A stretch of DNA of 7,273 bases from an uncultured Bacteroidales bacterium (lineage in GTDB: Bacteria; Bacteroidota; Bacteroidia; Bacteroidales; F082): the NCBI GenBank assembly GCA_937877465.1, contig CALFIT010000234.1, forward strand, positions 1 through 7,273. Reading direction: 5' to 3'. The position numbers and the translations under genes were made by a program. This document shows positions 1 through 6,579 of this stretch, piece by piece (within the stretch, counting starts at the first letter, position 1; each line of letters starts with the position of its first letter). The notes beneath the pieces were generated by a model, which worked only from the letters and a program-made list of their open reading frames with translations, was not told the origin of the DNA and did no database searches.

Positions 1-11
1 CTTCTTTTTGA

Positions 12-50
12 AATATTATAGAATTTGCATAATGGAATTTTTATAATATT
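12..50. repeat. AT-rich inverted repeat, 9-bp perfect arms
   Basis: The arms AATATTATA (12-20) and TATAATATT (42-50) are perfect reverse complements with a 21-nt spacer. The spacer side also holds a direct repeat GAATTT (21-26 and 35-40). It lies about 25 bp upstream of the -7 box of the ATPase gene. It could be a regulator-binding site, a weak terminator of a gene lying before the window, or chance pairing in very AT-rich DNA. There is no GC-rich stem and no clear T-tract after it, so a terminator role is doubtful. Confidence 0.35.
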
Positions 51-74
51 GTCATGTATTTTGAATAATTTTCG

Positions 75-82
75 TATCTTTG
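75..82 (+). promoter_or_regulatory. Bacteroidales-type -7 promoter box for the ATPase gene
   Basis: TATCTTTG fits the TAnnTTTG consensus of Bacteroidales primary-sigma promoters exactly and is 18 bp before the ATG at 101. No good TTTG -33 partner is found at the usual spacing: a TTTG at 60-63 is too close (11 bp) and a TTG at 49-51 is too far (23 bp). Expected transcript start is near 87-90, giving a very short leader with no Shine-Dalgarno. Confidence 0.55.
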
Positions 83-100
83 CCGCAAAATCAACGCATT

Positions 101-1237
101 ATGATTACGAATCCATTCATCATCAATGGAGATATTCCCGCCGAATGTTTTTGCGACAGGAAAAAGGAGAGCAAGAACATCATCCAAATGCTCACCAACG
201 GCGAGAACATCAGCCTGATGTCGCCGCGCCGCATGGGCAAGTCGAAACTCATCAAGTTTTGCTATTCCCAAGAACCGCTATGCTCGGATTATTACTGCTT
301 CTACATCGACATTTACCATACCACGAGCCTTCGTGAGTTCACCTACACCTTTGGGAAACAAGTGTTTAACACCTTGAAAACCAAAAGCCAGAAGATGATG
401 TTGATGTTTGCGCAAGCCTTGCGGTCGGTCAATGCCAACTTCGGCTTCGACCCCGTCACCAATTTGCCCAAATTCAGCCTTTCTCTCGGTGACGTGCGCA
501 ATCCCGAATATACGTTAGACGAGATTTTCTCGGCATTAGAGCAAGCCGACAAGCCCTGCATCGTTTGCTTCGACGAGTTCCAGCAAATCGCGAACTTCCC
601 TGAAAAAAACGTCGAGGCATTGTTGCGAGGCCACATCCAACACCTTGGCAATGCCAATTTCATCTTCGCCGGAAGTTCGCGCCATCTGCTCGCCGAAATG
701 TTCCAATCCTACGCGCATCCGTTCTACAACAGCACATCGACGCTCGTCCTCCACCCCATCGACTTAGCGGAATACGTTTCTTTTTCCACTTATTGGTTCA
801 ACCAATTTTCAAAGCACATCGAGACGAATGTGGTCGAACATGTTTACCAAATCATGGGCGGCAACACCTATTACATTCAGAAAACGCTGCACGAACTCTT
901 TGAGCAAACCGACAAAGGCGAGACCTGCTCCATCGAACTTGTCCCCGTCATCATTGAGGGAATGATTGAAGAGCAAAGCGATGGCTACAGGCAATTGCTG
1001 TCGCTCCTTCCCGACCGGCACAAGGAAGTCCTGTTCGCCATTGCCAACGAAGGCGAAGCAGAAAAGGTAATGGGACAGCAATTTATCCGTCGCCACAGTT
1101 TGGTTTCGGCAAGTGCGGTACAGTCGGCACTCAAGAAGTTGTTGGAGATGGATCTCGTCACGCAAAACGAAGGGAAATATTCCGTTCCAGACGTGATTTT
1201 CCGCATGTACCTGCAACGGATTGGGGGGAAAGAATAG
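101..1237 (+). CDS. ATP-binding protein, archaeal-type/MNS-clade P-loop ATPase
   Basis: This 378-residue protein is a predicted cytoplasmic P-loop NTPase of the family known as archaeal-type ATPases (PF01637-like), abundant and multi-copy in Bacteroidales; its cellular role is not established. The Walker A region is SPRRMGKSKL at residues 41-50, with the family-typical Ser in place of the first Gly. Walker B is CIVCFDEFQQI at 153-163 (Asp158, Glu159), and a sensor-1-like strand NFIFAGSSRHLL lies at 186-197. The C-terminal third (about 295-378) looks like a winged helix ending in a VPDVIFRMYL motif, a usual ending in this family. I chose ATG at 101 rather than the in-frame TTG at 80, because 80-82 forms part of the -7 box. 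Base composition is less GC-rich than the rnf genes downstream. It has its own promoter, and no terminator is visible after it, so read-through into rnf is possible. No neighbour suggests its target; a defence or mobile-element role cannot be shown here. Confidence 0.9.
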   Translation: MITNPFIINGDIPAECFCDRKKESKNIIQMLTNGENISLMSPRRMGKSKLIKFCYSQEPLCSDYYCFYIDIYHTTSLREFTYTFGKQVFNTLKTKSQKMMLMFAQALRSVNANFGFDPVTNLPKFSLSLGDVRNPEYTLDEIFSALEQADKPCIVCFDEFQQIANFPEKNVEALLRGHIQHLGNANFIFAGSSRHLLAEMFQSYAHPFYNSTSTLVLHPIDLAEYVSFSTYWFNQFSKHIETNVVEHVYQIMGGNTYYIQKTLHELFEQTDKGETCSIELVPVIIEGMIEEQSDGYRQLLSLLPDRHKEVLFAIANEGEAEKVMGQQFIRRHSLVSASAVQSALKKLLEMDLVTQNEGKYSVPDVIFRMYLQRIGGKE

Positions 1238-1301
1238 CTATACCAGAAACCAACCGTTCCCAATAGACGACCTATCGTTTCAAAATTTCCCAAAAAAATC
1301 C

Positions 1302-1332
1302 TTTGCAGGAAAAACGAGATTCCGTATTTTTG
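1302..1332 (+). promoter_or_regulatory. Promoter of the rnf operon
   Basis: TTTG (1302-1305) and TATTTTTG (1325-1332) match the Bacteroidales -33 and -7 consensus elements with a 19-bp spacer, the classical arrangement. A seven-A tract (1292-1298) lies just upstream and might act like an UP element. The expected transcript start is near 1337-1340, leaving an AT-rich leader of about 35 nt before the rnfB ATG at 1374, with no Shine-Dalgarno, as is usual in this phylum. No obvious operator palindrome is seen apart from a small TCCT/AGGA hairpin (1299-1310) around the -33 box. Confidence 0.8.
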
Positions 1333-1373
1333 CAGTTTCAAAAATCGAAAAACAAACTCAAAATTCCATTCTA

Positions 1374-2312
1374 ATGAGTAACACTTTACTTATTTCCCTT
1401 GCGGTTCTCGGAATCTTGGGCGGCTTGTTGGCCGTGGTCTTGTACTTCGTGGCACAGAAGTTCAAGGTGGAAGAGAACCCTTTGATTGACGAAGCGGAGG
1501 CTTGCCTGCCCGGCGCCAACTGCGGCGGCTGCGGCTTCGCGGGCTGCCGTGCCTTGGCCGAAGCCTGCGTGAAACAGGCCGCCGAGAAAGGCAACATCGA
1601 CGGCTTGATGTGCCCTGGCACCGACATGGGCAAGGTGGCCGCCGTCCTCGGACTGACCGCCGCTGCCTTCGAGCCTAAGATTGCCGTGGTACGCTGCAAC
1701 GGCAGCTGCCAGAACTCACCGGCCAAGGTGCATTACGAAGGTGCCGACATCTGCGCTTTCGCCACCACGCTCTACGCGGGCGAAGGCGGCTGCTCGAAAG
1801 GCTGCCTCGGCCTCGGCGACTGCGTGAAGAAGTGCAACTTCGACGCCTTGCACATCGACAAGGAGACGGGCCTGCCCGTCGTCGACCCCGACAAGTGCGT
1901 GGGCTGCGGCGTGTGCGCCAAGACCTGCCCTCGTGGCATCATCGAGGTGCGTCCGCGTGGCAAGAAAGACCGTCGCGTCTACGTGTGCTGCGTCAACACC
2001 GACAAGGGCGCACTCGTGACGAAGAACTGCTTGGTGGGCTGCATCGGCTGCCAGAAGTGCCTGAAGGAATGTCCCTTCGAGGCCATCGAGATGCGCGGCA
2101 ACTTGGCCTACATCGACCCGGCCAAGTGCAAGACCTGCGGCAAGTGCGCCAAGGTGTGTCCGCGTGGCAGCATCCACGCCATCAACTTCCCGGCACCCAA
2201 GCCCGAAGCCCCGAAACCGCTGCAAGGCGCAGAGCCTGCCGTCAAGGTGGAACAGCCTCAACCTGTGGAGGTTAAAACTGAAGTCAAACCCGAAAACACC
2301 GTCACAGCATGA
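1374..2312 (+). CDS. rnfB: Rnf complex subunit RnfB, polyferredoxin
   Basis: RnfB is the electron-entry subunit of the Rnf complex: it accepts electrons from reduced ferredoxin at the cytoplasmic face. The 312-residue protein starts with one membrane anchor (residues 4-27), then an Fes-type [4Fe-4S] domain with Cys50, 53, 58 and 80. Four further cysteine groups follow: 140/144/150/154, 175/178/181/185, 219-233 (five Cys: 219, 223, 226, 229, 233) and 252/255/258/262. In all there are 28 cysteines. This is the long polyferredoxin form known from Bacteroidota and Clostridia, not the short proteobacterial form. A tail rich in Pro, Glu, Lys and Val (273-312) ends the protein. I place the start at ATG 1374 because the reading frame open upstream (to 1221) crosses the promoter at 1302-1332, and because MSNTLLISLA gives the normal anchor. 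The stop overlaps the rnfC start by 4 bp (ATGA), which suggests translational coupling. Confidence 0.96.
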   Translation: MSNTLLISLAVLGILGGLLAVVLYFVAQKFKVEENPLIDEAEACLPGANCGGCGFAGCRALAEACVKQAAEKGNIDGLMCPGTDMGKVAAVLGLTAAAFEPKIAVVRCNGSCQNSPAKVHYEGADICAFATTLYAGEGGCSKGCLGLGDCVKKCNFDALHIDKETGLPVVDPDKCVGCGVCAKTCPRGIIEVRPRGKKDRRVYVCCVNTDKGALVTKNCLVGCIGCQKCLKECPFEAIEMRGNLAYIDPAKCKTCGKCAKVCPRGSIHAINFPAPKPEAPKPLQGAEPAVKVEQPQPVEVKTEVKPENTVTA

Positions 2313-3664
2313 ACCCGATAAAGACTTTCAAGAAGGGCGGCGTGCATCCCGAAGAGAACAAGCTCTCGGCACACCAGCCCATACAAGACTTCCCGATGCC
2401 CAAGCAGATTATCGTCCCGCTCGGACAATGCCTTGGCGCACCGGCTGACTGCATCGTCGCGAAAGGCGACCGCGTGTTGACGGGTCAGCTCATCGGCACG
2501 GCCAAGGGCTTCATCTCGGCCAACGTCCACTCGCCCGCCACGGGCACCGTCGCCAAAGTCGACGTGGTGATGGACCACACGGGCTACTACAAACCCGCCG
2601 TCTTCATCAACGTGGAAGAAAAAGACGAATGGGCCGAGGGCATCATCGAGACCGACGAACTGCTGACGGACATCAAGCTCGACGCGAAGCAAATCATCGA
2701 CAAGGTGAAGGACTGCGGCATCGTCGGCATGGGCGGCGCCACCTTCCCCACCCACGTCAAACTGATGGTACCCGAAGGCAAGAAGGCCGAATATATCATC
2801 ATCAATGCCGCCGAGTGCGAGCCTTACCTCACCTGCGACTTCCGCCTCCTCTTGGAGAAAACGCAAGAGTTCCTCGTGGGCGTCAAGATCCTGATGAAGG
2901 CCGTCGGCACCGACAAAGGCATCATCGGCATCGAGACCAACAAGCAGGAAGCCATCGAGCTGTTGGACAAGACCATCAACGCGCACCGCGACCTTTACAA
3001 CGGCATTGAGGTGCAGCCCTTGAAGACCAAGTATCCGCAAGGCGGCGAGAAGCAACTCATCAAGGCCGTCACGGGTCGCGAGGTGCCGTCGGGCAAGCTG
3101 CCCATCGAGACGGGTTGCGTCGTGGTCAACGTGGCCTCGACCTACGCCATCTACGAAGCCGTGCAGAAAAACAAGCCCTTGATTGAGCGCGTCGTCACCG
3201 TCACGGGCAAGTCGGTCAAGAACCCGTGCAACCTGCGCGTGCGTTTCGGTACGCCGGCCAACCTGCTCATCGAGGCTGCCGGTGGCCTGCCCGACAACAT
3301 CACCGACGTCATCAACGGCGGCCCGATGATGGGCAAGAGCGTGTCGGTCACCGACTTCCCCGTCATGAAAGGCACGTCGGGCATCCTCCTGATGACCTTA
3401 GACGAGGCCCAAGACCGCCGCGTGACCAACTGCATCCGCTGCGGACGCTGCGCCATGGCCTGCCCGATGGGATTGCAGCCTTTCCTGCTCCATAAGCTCG
3501 CCAAGCAGAACGACTTCGACGAGACCGAGAAGAACCACGTCATGGACTGCATCGAATGTGGCTCGTGCGAGTTCACCTGTCCCGCCAACATCCCGCTTTT
3601 GGACTACATCCGCTACGGCAAGGCCAAGACCGGCGCCATCATCCGTGCAAGAAACCAGAAATGA
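2309..3664 (+). CDS. rnfC: Rnf complex subunit RnfC, NADH/FMN-binding
   Basis: RnfC is the peripheral cytoplasmic subunit where NAD+ is reduced (or NADH oxidised), related to the NuoF subunit of complex I. The 451 residues show the RnfC N-terminal barrel-sandwich region (about 1-100), the glycine-rich nucleotide/FMN-binding segment GMGGATFPTHVKL (140-152), INAAECEPYLTCD (165-177) and KYPQGGEKQL (241-250). An SLBB-like region follows, then two C-terminal [4Fe-4S] motifs: Cys375/378/381/385 and Cys414/417/420/424, each of the form CxxCxxCxxxCP. The length is that of the short RnfC form, without the long alanine/lysine-rich tail of enterobacterial RsxC. Translation starts at the ATG that overlaps the rnfB stop. 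The gene after it, rnfD, is separated by an unusual AT-only-like spacer. Confidence 0.96.
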   Translation: MNPIKTFKKGGVHPEENKLSAHQPIQDFPMPKQIIVPLGQCLGAPADCIVAKGDRVLTGQLIGTAKGFISANVHSPATGTVAKVDVVMDHTGYYKPAVFINVEEKDEWAEGIIETDELLTDIKLDAKQIIDKVKDCGIVGMGGATFPTHVKLMVPEGKKAEYIIINAAECEPYLTCDFRLLLEKTQEFLVGVKILMKAVGTDKGIIGIETNKQEAIELLDKTINAHRDLYNGIEVQPLKTKYPQGGEKQLIKAVTGREVPSGKLPIETGCVVVNVASTYAIYEAVQKNKPLIERVVTVTGKSVKNPCNLRVRFGTPANLLIEAAGGLPDNITDVINGGPMMGKSVSVTDFPVMKGTSGILLMTLDEAQDRRVTNCIRCGRCAMACPMGLQPFLLHKLAKQNDFDETEKNHVMDCIECGSCEFTCPANIPLLDYIRYGKAKTGAIIRARNQK

Positions 3665-3695
3665 ATTTTAAATTTTAAATCTTAAATTTGAAATT
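3665..3695 (+). repeat. Heptamer tandem repeat (ATTTTAA) filling the rnfC-rnfD gap
   Basis: The 31-nt gap reads as four consecutive 7-mers plus three bases: ATTTTAA (3665-3671), ATTTTAA (3672-3678), ATCTTAA (3679-3685), ATTTGAA (3686-3692), ATT (3693-3695). Copies 3 and 4 each differ from the consensus by one base. The block begins on the base after the rnfC stop and ends on the base before the rnfD ATG; 29 of 31 bases are A or T, inside an otherwise GC-rich operon. An unstructured AT-rich tract before a start codon favours initiation in Bacteroidota, so it may be a ribosome landing site for rnfD. A TAAATTTG match to the -7 box (3683-3690) lies in it, but with no -33 partner. Confidence 0.75.
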
Positions 3696-4691
3696 ATGAA
3701 TAAATACACAATATCCGGTTCGCCGCATGTACATTCGACGGAAAACACGCAGAAAATCATGATCCGTGTGATTTTGGCCTTGGTTCCCGCATTGCTTGTG
3801 GCCATTTACTATTTCGGCTGGTATGCGTTGAGGCTGACCATCGTCTCGGTGGCCGCCTGTATGCTGACCGAATGGCTCATCCAGAAATTCCTCATCAAGG
3901 GGCCGTTGACCATCAACGACGGCTCAGCCGCCCTGACGGGTCTGCTCCTTGCCTTCAACGTGCCCGCCAACCTTCCCGTTTGGATGGTCATCGTGGGCAG
4001 CGTCATCGCCATCGGCGTGGGCAAGATGGCCTTCGGTGGCTTGGGCAAGAACCCCTTCAACCCCGCCTTGGTAGGCCGTGTGTTCATGCTCGTGTCGTTC
4101 CCGACCGCCATGACCACCTGGCCGCAAGCCCAGCCCGTCTTCGAGAAAGGCTTCTTCGCCGATGCCGTCACGGGTCCCACCCCGCTCGGCATCCTCAAGG
4201 AGTCGGGATTGCAGGAAATCCAGCAGATGGACCACATGCAGTTCGTCGACATGGTGCTTGGCAACCGTGGCGGCGCCTTCGGCGAGGTGTGTGCCATCGC
4301 CCTTCTGCTTGGCGCCATCTACCTCATCTGCCGCAAGGTCATCGACTGGGTGACGCCGCTGAGCATCCTGCTCACCGTGTTCGTCTTCACGGGCATCTGC
4401 CACCTCATCAACCCGACCGTTTACATTGCTCCTTGGTACCATTTGGTCTATGGCGGCCTCATCCTCGGTGCCTTCTTCATGGCCACCGACATGGTGACAT
4501 CGCCCATGACCCTGCGCGGCAAGGCGTTGTTCGGCTTCGGCATCGGCGTCATCACGGTAGTCATCCGCTTGTGGGGTGCCTATCCCGAAGGCGTTTCGTT
4601 CGCCATCCTCATCATGAACGCCCTCACGCCGCTCATCAACAAGGCCTTCAAGCCGCAAGTTTTCGGAGTCGTCAAACCCGCTAAAAACTAA
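3696..4691 (+). CDS. rnfD: Rnf complex subunit RnfD, membrane flavoprotein
   Basis: RnfD is an integral membrane subunit (homologue of NqrB) that carries a covalently bound FMN and is thought to form part of the ion path. The 331-residue protein has a hydrophilic N-terminus (1-20), a set of hydrophobic helices (for example about 22-40, 45-63, 78-112, 198-213, 220-238, 250-265, 276-291, 300-316) and the conserved GKNPFNPALVGR segment (117-128). The FMN attachment segment is DAVTGPTPLGIL (156-167), with Thr162 the expected phosphoester site, on the outer side of the membrane. A second family motif, ATDMVTSPMT (263-272), is present. The start at 3696 gives the usual N-terminus. The gene is followed after 5 bp by rnfG. 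Confidence 0.95.
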   Translation: MNKYTISGSPHVHSTENTQKIMIRVILALVPALLVAIYYFGWYALRLTIVSVAACMLTEWLIQKFLIKGPLTINDGSAALTGLLLAFNVPANLPVWMVIVGSVIAIGVGKMAFGGLGKNPFNPALVGRVFMLVSFPTAMTTWPQAQPVFEKGFFADAVTGPTPLGILKESGLQEIQQMDHMQFVDMVLGNRGGAFGEVCAIALLLGAIYLICRKVIDWVTPLSILLTVFVFTGICHLINPTVYIAPWYHLVYGGLILGAFFMATDMVTSPMTLRGKALFGFGIGVITVVIRLWGAYPEGVSFAILIMNALTPLINKAFKPQVFGVVKPAKN

Positions 4692-4696
4692 TCGCC

Positions 4697-5290
4697 ATGG
4701 CAAAGAAAGAATCATCATTGAAGAACATGCTCATCGCCCTCTTCGTCATTACGGCGATTTCGGGCGGGCTTTTAGGCCTCGTCTATGGCATGACCAAAGA
4801 CACCATCGCCGAGGTTGACCTGAAGAAGAACCAAGCCGCCATCGAAGCGGTGCTTCAGACGGGCACGCCCATCGAGCGCATCGAAGAGGCCAACATCGAC
4901 GACCTGACCTACAACTTGGCCTACGACGCGCAGGACAACCTCCTTGGCGCAGCCGTCAAGACCTACAGCAACGCCGGCTTTAACGGCAGAATCGAGTTGA
5001 TGGTCGGCATCCTGACCGACGGCACCATCAACGCCATCTCGGTGCTTTCGCAAAGCGAGACACCGGGCTTGGGCGCCAACATGGTGAACCCGAAGTTCAA
5101 GGACCAGTTCAACGGCAAGAACCCCAACGCGGGCTACAACCTCACCGTCACCAAAGACGGCGGCGACGTGGACGCCATCACTGCGGCCACCATCAGCTCA
5201 CGCGCCTTCAGCGGTGCCGTGAAGTTGGCCTGCGACAGCTTCGAAGCCCACAAGTCACAATTCATGAAAGGAGGAAACGACAATGAGTAA
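4697..5290 (+). CDS. rnfG: Rnf complex subunit RnfG, FMN-binding protein
   Basis: RnfG (homologue of NqrC) is anchored by one N-terminal helix (about 11-31) and exposes an FMN-binding domain on the outer face of the membrane. The 197-residue protein carries the flavinylation motif as DAITAATISSRA (159-170), with Thr165 the expected attachment site; the more common form is SGATxSS, so this is a TAAT variant. The conserved ETPGLGA segment is at 121-127. Flavinylation of RnfG and RnfD needs an ApbE transferase, which is not in this window. The last codons (KGGNDNE) contain a strong Shine-Dalgarno for rnfE, and the stop lies 8 bp inside rnfE. Confidence 0.95.
   Translation: MAKKESSLKNMLIALFVITAISGGLLGLVYGMTKDTIAEVDLKKNQAAIEAVLQTGTPIERIEEANIDDLTYNLAYDAQDNLLGAAVKTYSNAGFNGRIELMVGILTDGTINAISVLSQSETPGLGANMVNPKFKDQFNGKNPNAGYNLTVTKDGGDVDAITAATISSRAFSGAVKLACDSFEAHKSQFMKGGNDNE
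5269..5274 (+). promoter_or_regulatory. Strong Shine-Dalgarno for rnfE inside rnfG
   Basis: AGGAGG (extended AAAGGAGG from 5267) sits 8 nt before the rnfE ATG at 5283, the ideal distance. It is encoded by AAA GGA GGA in rnfG; by my count these are the only two GGA codons among the 19 glycine codons of rnfG, where GGC dominates. No other gene in the window has a comparable site, in keeping with the weak use of Shine-Dalgarno in Bacteroidota. Confidence 0.7.
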
Positions 5291-5876
5291 CAACTTGAAA
5301 ACCTTTACCAAGGGCCTCATCAAGGAGAACCCGATCTTAGTGCTGCTGTTGGGCTGCTGCCCCACCTTGGCCACCACCACCAGCGCCATCAACGGAATGT
5401 CGATGGGCTTGGCCACCACCTTCGTCCTCATCATGTCGAACTTGGTGATTTCCTTGCTCAAGAACTTCATCCCCGACAAGGTGCGCATCCCCTGCTTCAT
5501 CGTCGTCATCGCCTCGTTTGTGACCATCGTGCAGTTGGTGATGCAGGCCTACGTGCCCGACATCTACGAGACCTTGGGCCTCTTCATCCCGCTCATCGTG
5601 GTGAACTGCATCGTCCTCGGTCGTGCCGAGGCCTTCGCCTCGAAGAACCCCGTGTGGCCATCCATCCTGGACGGTGCCGGCATGGGCTTGGGCTTCACCT
5701 TGGCCCTGACCGTGTTGGGCTGCATCCGTGAGTTTCTCGGCAGCGGCTCCGTCTTCGGCCTGCACATCCTGCCCGAGACGGCCAACATCCTCATCTTCAT
5801 CCTGCCTCCGGGCGCGTTCATCTGCCTCGGATTCCTTATCGCCATCGTCAACCAATTCAAAAAAGAAAGCCACTAA
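5283..5876 (+). CDS. rnfE: Rnf complex subunit RnfE, integral membrane
   Basis: RnfE (homologue of NqrD) is one of a pair of inverted-topology membrane subunits that together hold a [2Fe-2S] centre in the middle of the membrane. The 197-residue protein has about six transmembrane helices. The two half-helix cysteine motifs are LGCCPTLA (23-30; Cys26 is the expected ligand, Cys25 an extra neighbour) and VVNCIVLGR (106-114; Cys109). The IREFLGSG segment (148-155) is typical of this subunit. It starts within rnfG (8-bp overlap), has a perfect Shine-Dalgarno, and ends 3 bp before rnfA, so it is translated as part of the same unit. Confidence 0.95.
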   Translation: MSNNLKTFTKGLIKENPILVLLLGCCPTLATTTSAINGMSMGLATTFVLIMSNLVISLLKNFIPDKVRIPCFIVVIASFVTIVQLVMQAYVPDIYETLGLFIPLIVVNCIVLGRAEAFASKNPVWPSILDGAGMGLGFTLALTVLGCIREFLGSGSVFGLHILPETANILIFILPPGAFICLGFLIAIVNQFKKESH

Positions 5877-5879
5877 GCC

Positions 5880-6482
5880 ATGAAATACCTCATTATCATA
5901 CTTTCGACCATCTTGGTCAACAACGTGATCTTCAGCCAGTTCCTTGGCATCTGCCCCTTCTTGGGCACTTCCAAGAAGACCTCAACGGCCTTGGGCATGG
6001 GTGCCGCCGTCATCTTCGTGCTGACCTTGGCCACCCTCGTAACCTGGCTTGTGAACCGCTATATCCTGATGCCTTTTGGCTTGGACAAGTTCATGCAGAC
6101 CATCGCCTTCATCCTCATCATCGCCGCCTTGGTGCAGATGGTGGAGATCATCCTGAAGAAAATCAGCCCGTCGCTCTACACCGCCTTGGGCGTGTTCCTG
6201 CCGCTGATTACGACCAACTGCGCCGTGCTTGGCGTTTCGCTGACCGTGGTCACGAAGGAGTTCAACTACGGCGGCGTGGCCCACATGCTGAGCCTCGGCG
6301 AGTCGGTGGTGTATGCCGTCGGCATCGCCTTGGGTTTCGCCATGGCCTTGGTCATCTTCGCCGGCATCCGCGAGCACATCGACCTGATGGAGCCGCCCAA
6401 GGGCATGAAAGGCACCCCGATTGCCTTGATTACCGCCGGCATCTTAGCCATGGCCTTCATGGGATTCACGGGCGTGGTGTAA
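5880..6482 (+). CDS. rnfA: Rnf complex subunit RnfA, integral membrane
   Basis: RnfA (homologue of NqrE) pairs with RnfE to coordinate the intramembrane [2Fe-2S] centre that passes electrons across the membrane. The 200-residue, very hydrophobic protein has about six helices. The two cysteine motifs are FLGICPFLG (21-29; Cys25) and TTNCAVLGV (111-119; Cys114), symmetric with those in RnfE. The N-terminus, with NNVIFSQFLGICPF, is highly typical of the family, and the IREHIDLMEPPKGMKGTPIA region leads to the last helix. It is the last gene of the operon; two hairpins follow directly. Confidence 0.96.
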   Translation: MKYLIIILSTILVNNVIFSQFLGICPFLGTSKKTSTALGMGAAVIFVLTLATLVTWLVNRYILMPFGLDKFMQTIAFILIIAALVQMVEIILKKISPSLYTALGVFLPLITTNCAVLGVSLTVVTKEFNYGGVAHMLSLGESVVYAVGIALGFAMALVIFAGIREHIDLMEPPKGMKGTPIALITAGILAMAFMGFTGVV

Positions 6483-6505
6483 CGGAAACCCATATTCCGT
6501 GTTTT
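6482..6505 (+). terminator. Small hairpin directly after rnfA
   Basis: ACGGAA (6482-6487) pairs with TTCCGT (6495-6500) around a 7-nt loop, followed by GTTTT. The stem is short and the T-tract is weak, so alone it would be a poor terminator; it may protect the mRNA end or act with the second hairpin. Confidence 0.45.
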
Positions 6506-6510
6506 AGGAA

Positions 6511-6570
6511 GCAAATCTGACACCCATCTGAAAAAATTGTTTTGGGACTGGTGTCAGGTTTGTTTTTTTT
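6511..6570 (+). terminator. Probable rho-independent terminator of the rnf operon
   Basis: The left arm 6512-6524 pairs with the right arm 6550-6562 over 13 pairs with one G-U (core CTGACACC with GGTGTCAG), with a 25-nt AT-rich loop, followed by eight T residues (6563-6570). The loop is longer than usual. The T-tract stops one base before the -7 box of the next gene, so the terminator and the next promoter are fused. Confidence 0.65.
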
Positions 6571-6571
6571 A

Positions 6572-6579
6572 TAATTTTG
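6572..6579 (+). promoter_or_regulatory. Bacteroidales-type -7 promoter box for the PDZ gene
   Basis: TAATTTTG matches TAnnTTTG exactly and lies 28 bp before the ATG at 6608. No TTTG is present at the usual 19-bp spacing: the bases there fall in the right arm of the terminator stem, and TTTG copies at 6559-6562 and 6541-6544 are too near and too far. Promoter strength is therefore uncertain. Confidence 0.5.

Noticed and set aside
80..100. Extended N-terminus of the ATPase from TTG at 80
   Set aside because: The TTG is part of the TATCTTTG -7 box, so it would lie upstream of the expected transcript start; ATG at 101 gives a normal family N-terminus.
1238..1301. Terminator after the ATPase gene
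   Set aside because: Only a 4-5 bp stem without a following T-tract can be drawn, overlapping the rnf promoter; not enough to call.
2258..3055. Long open frame on the - strand (265 codons) opposite rnfC
   Set aside because: It lies fully against a clear rnfC coding frame with conserved motifs; its product is rich in Asp, Val, His and Gly as expected from antisense of GC-ending codons, and it matches no family I know.
3683..3690. TAAATTTG as an internal promoter for rnfD
   Set aside because: No TTTG lies 19 bp upstream, transcription would begin on or after the rnfD ATG, and the match is expected in a tract that is 94% A/T.
3872..4718. Long open frames on both strands (about 265-270 codons) overlapping rnfD
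   Set aside because: The products are Arg/His/Pro-rich or Asp/Glu/His-rich with no hydrophobic core or motif; they are shadows of the GC-ending codons of rnfD.
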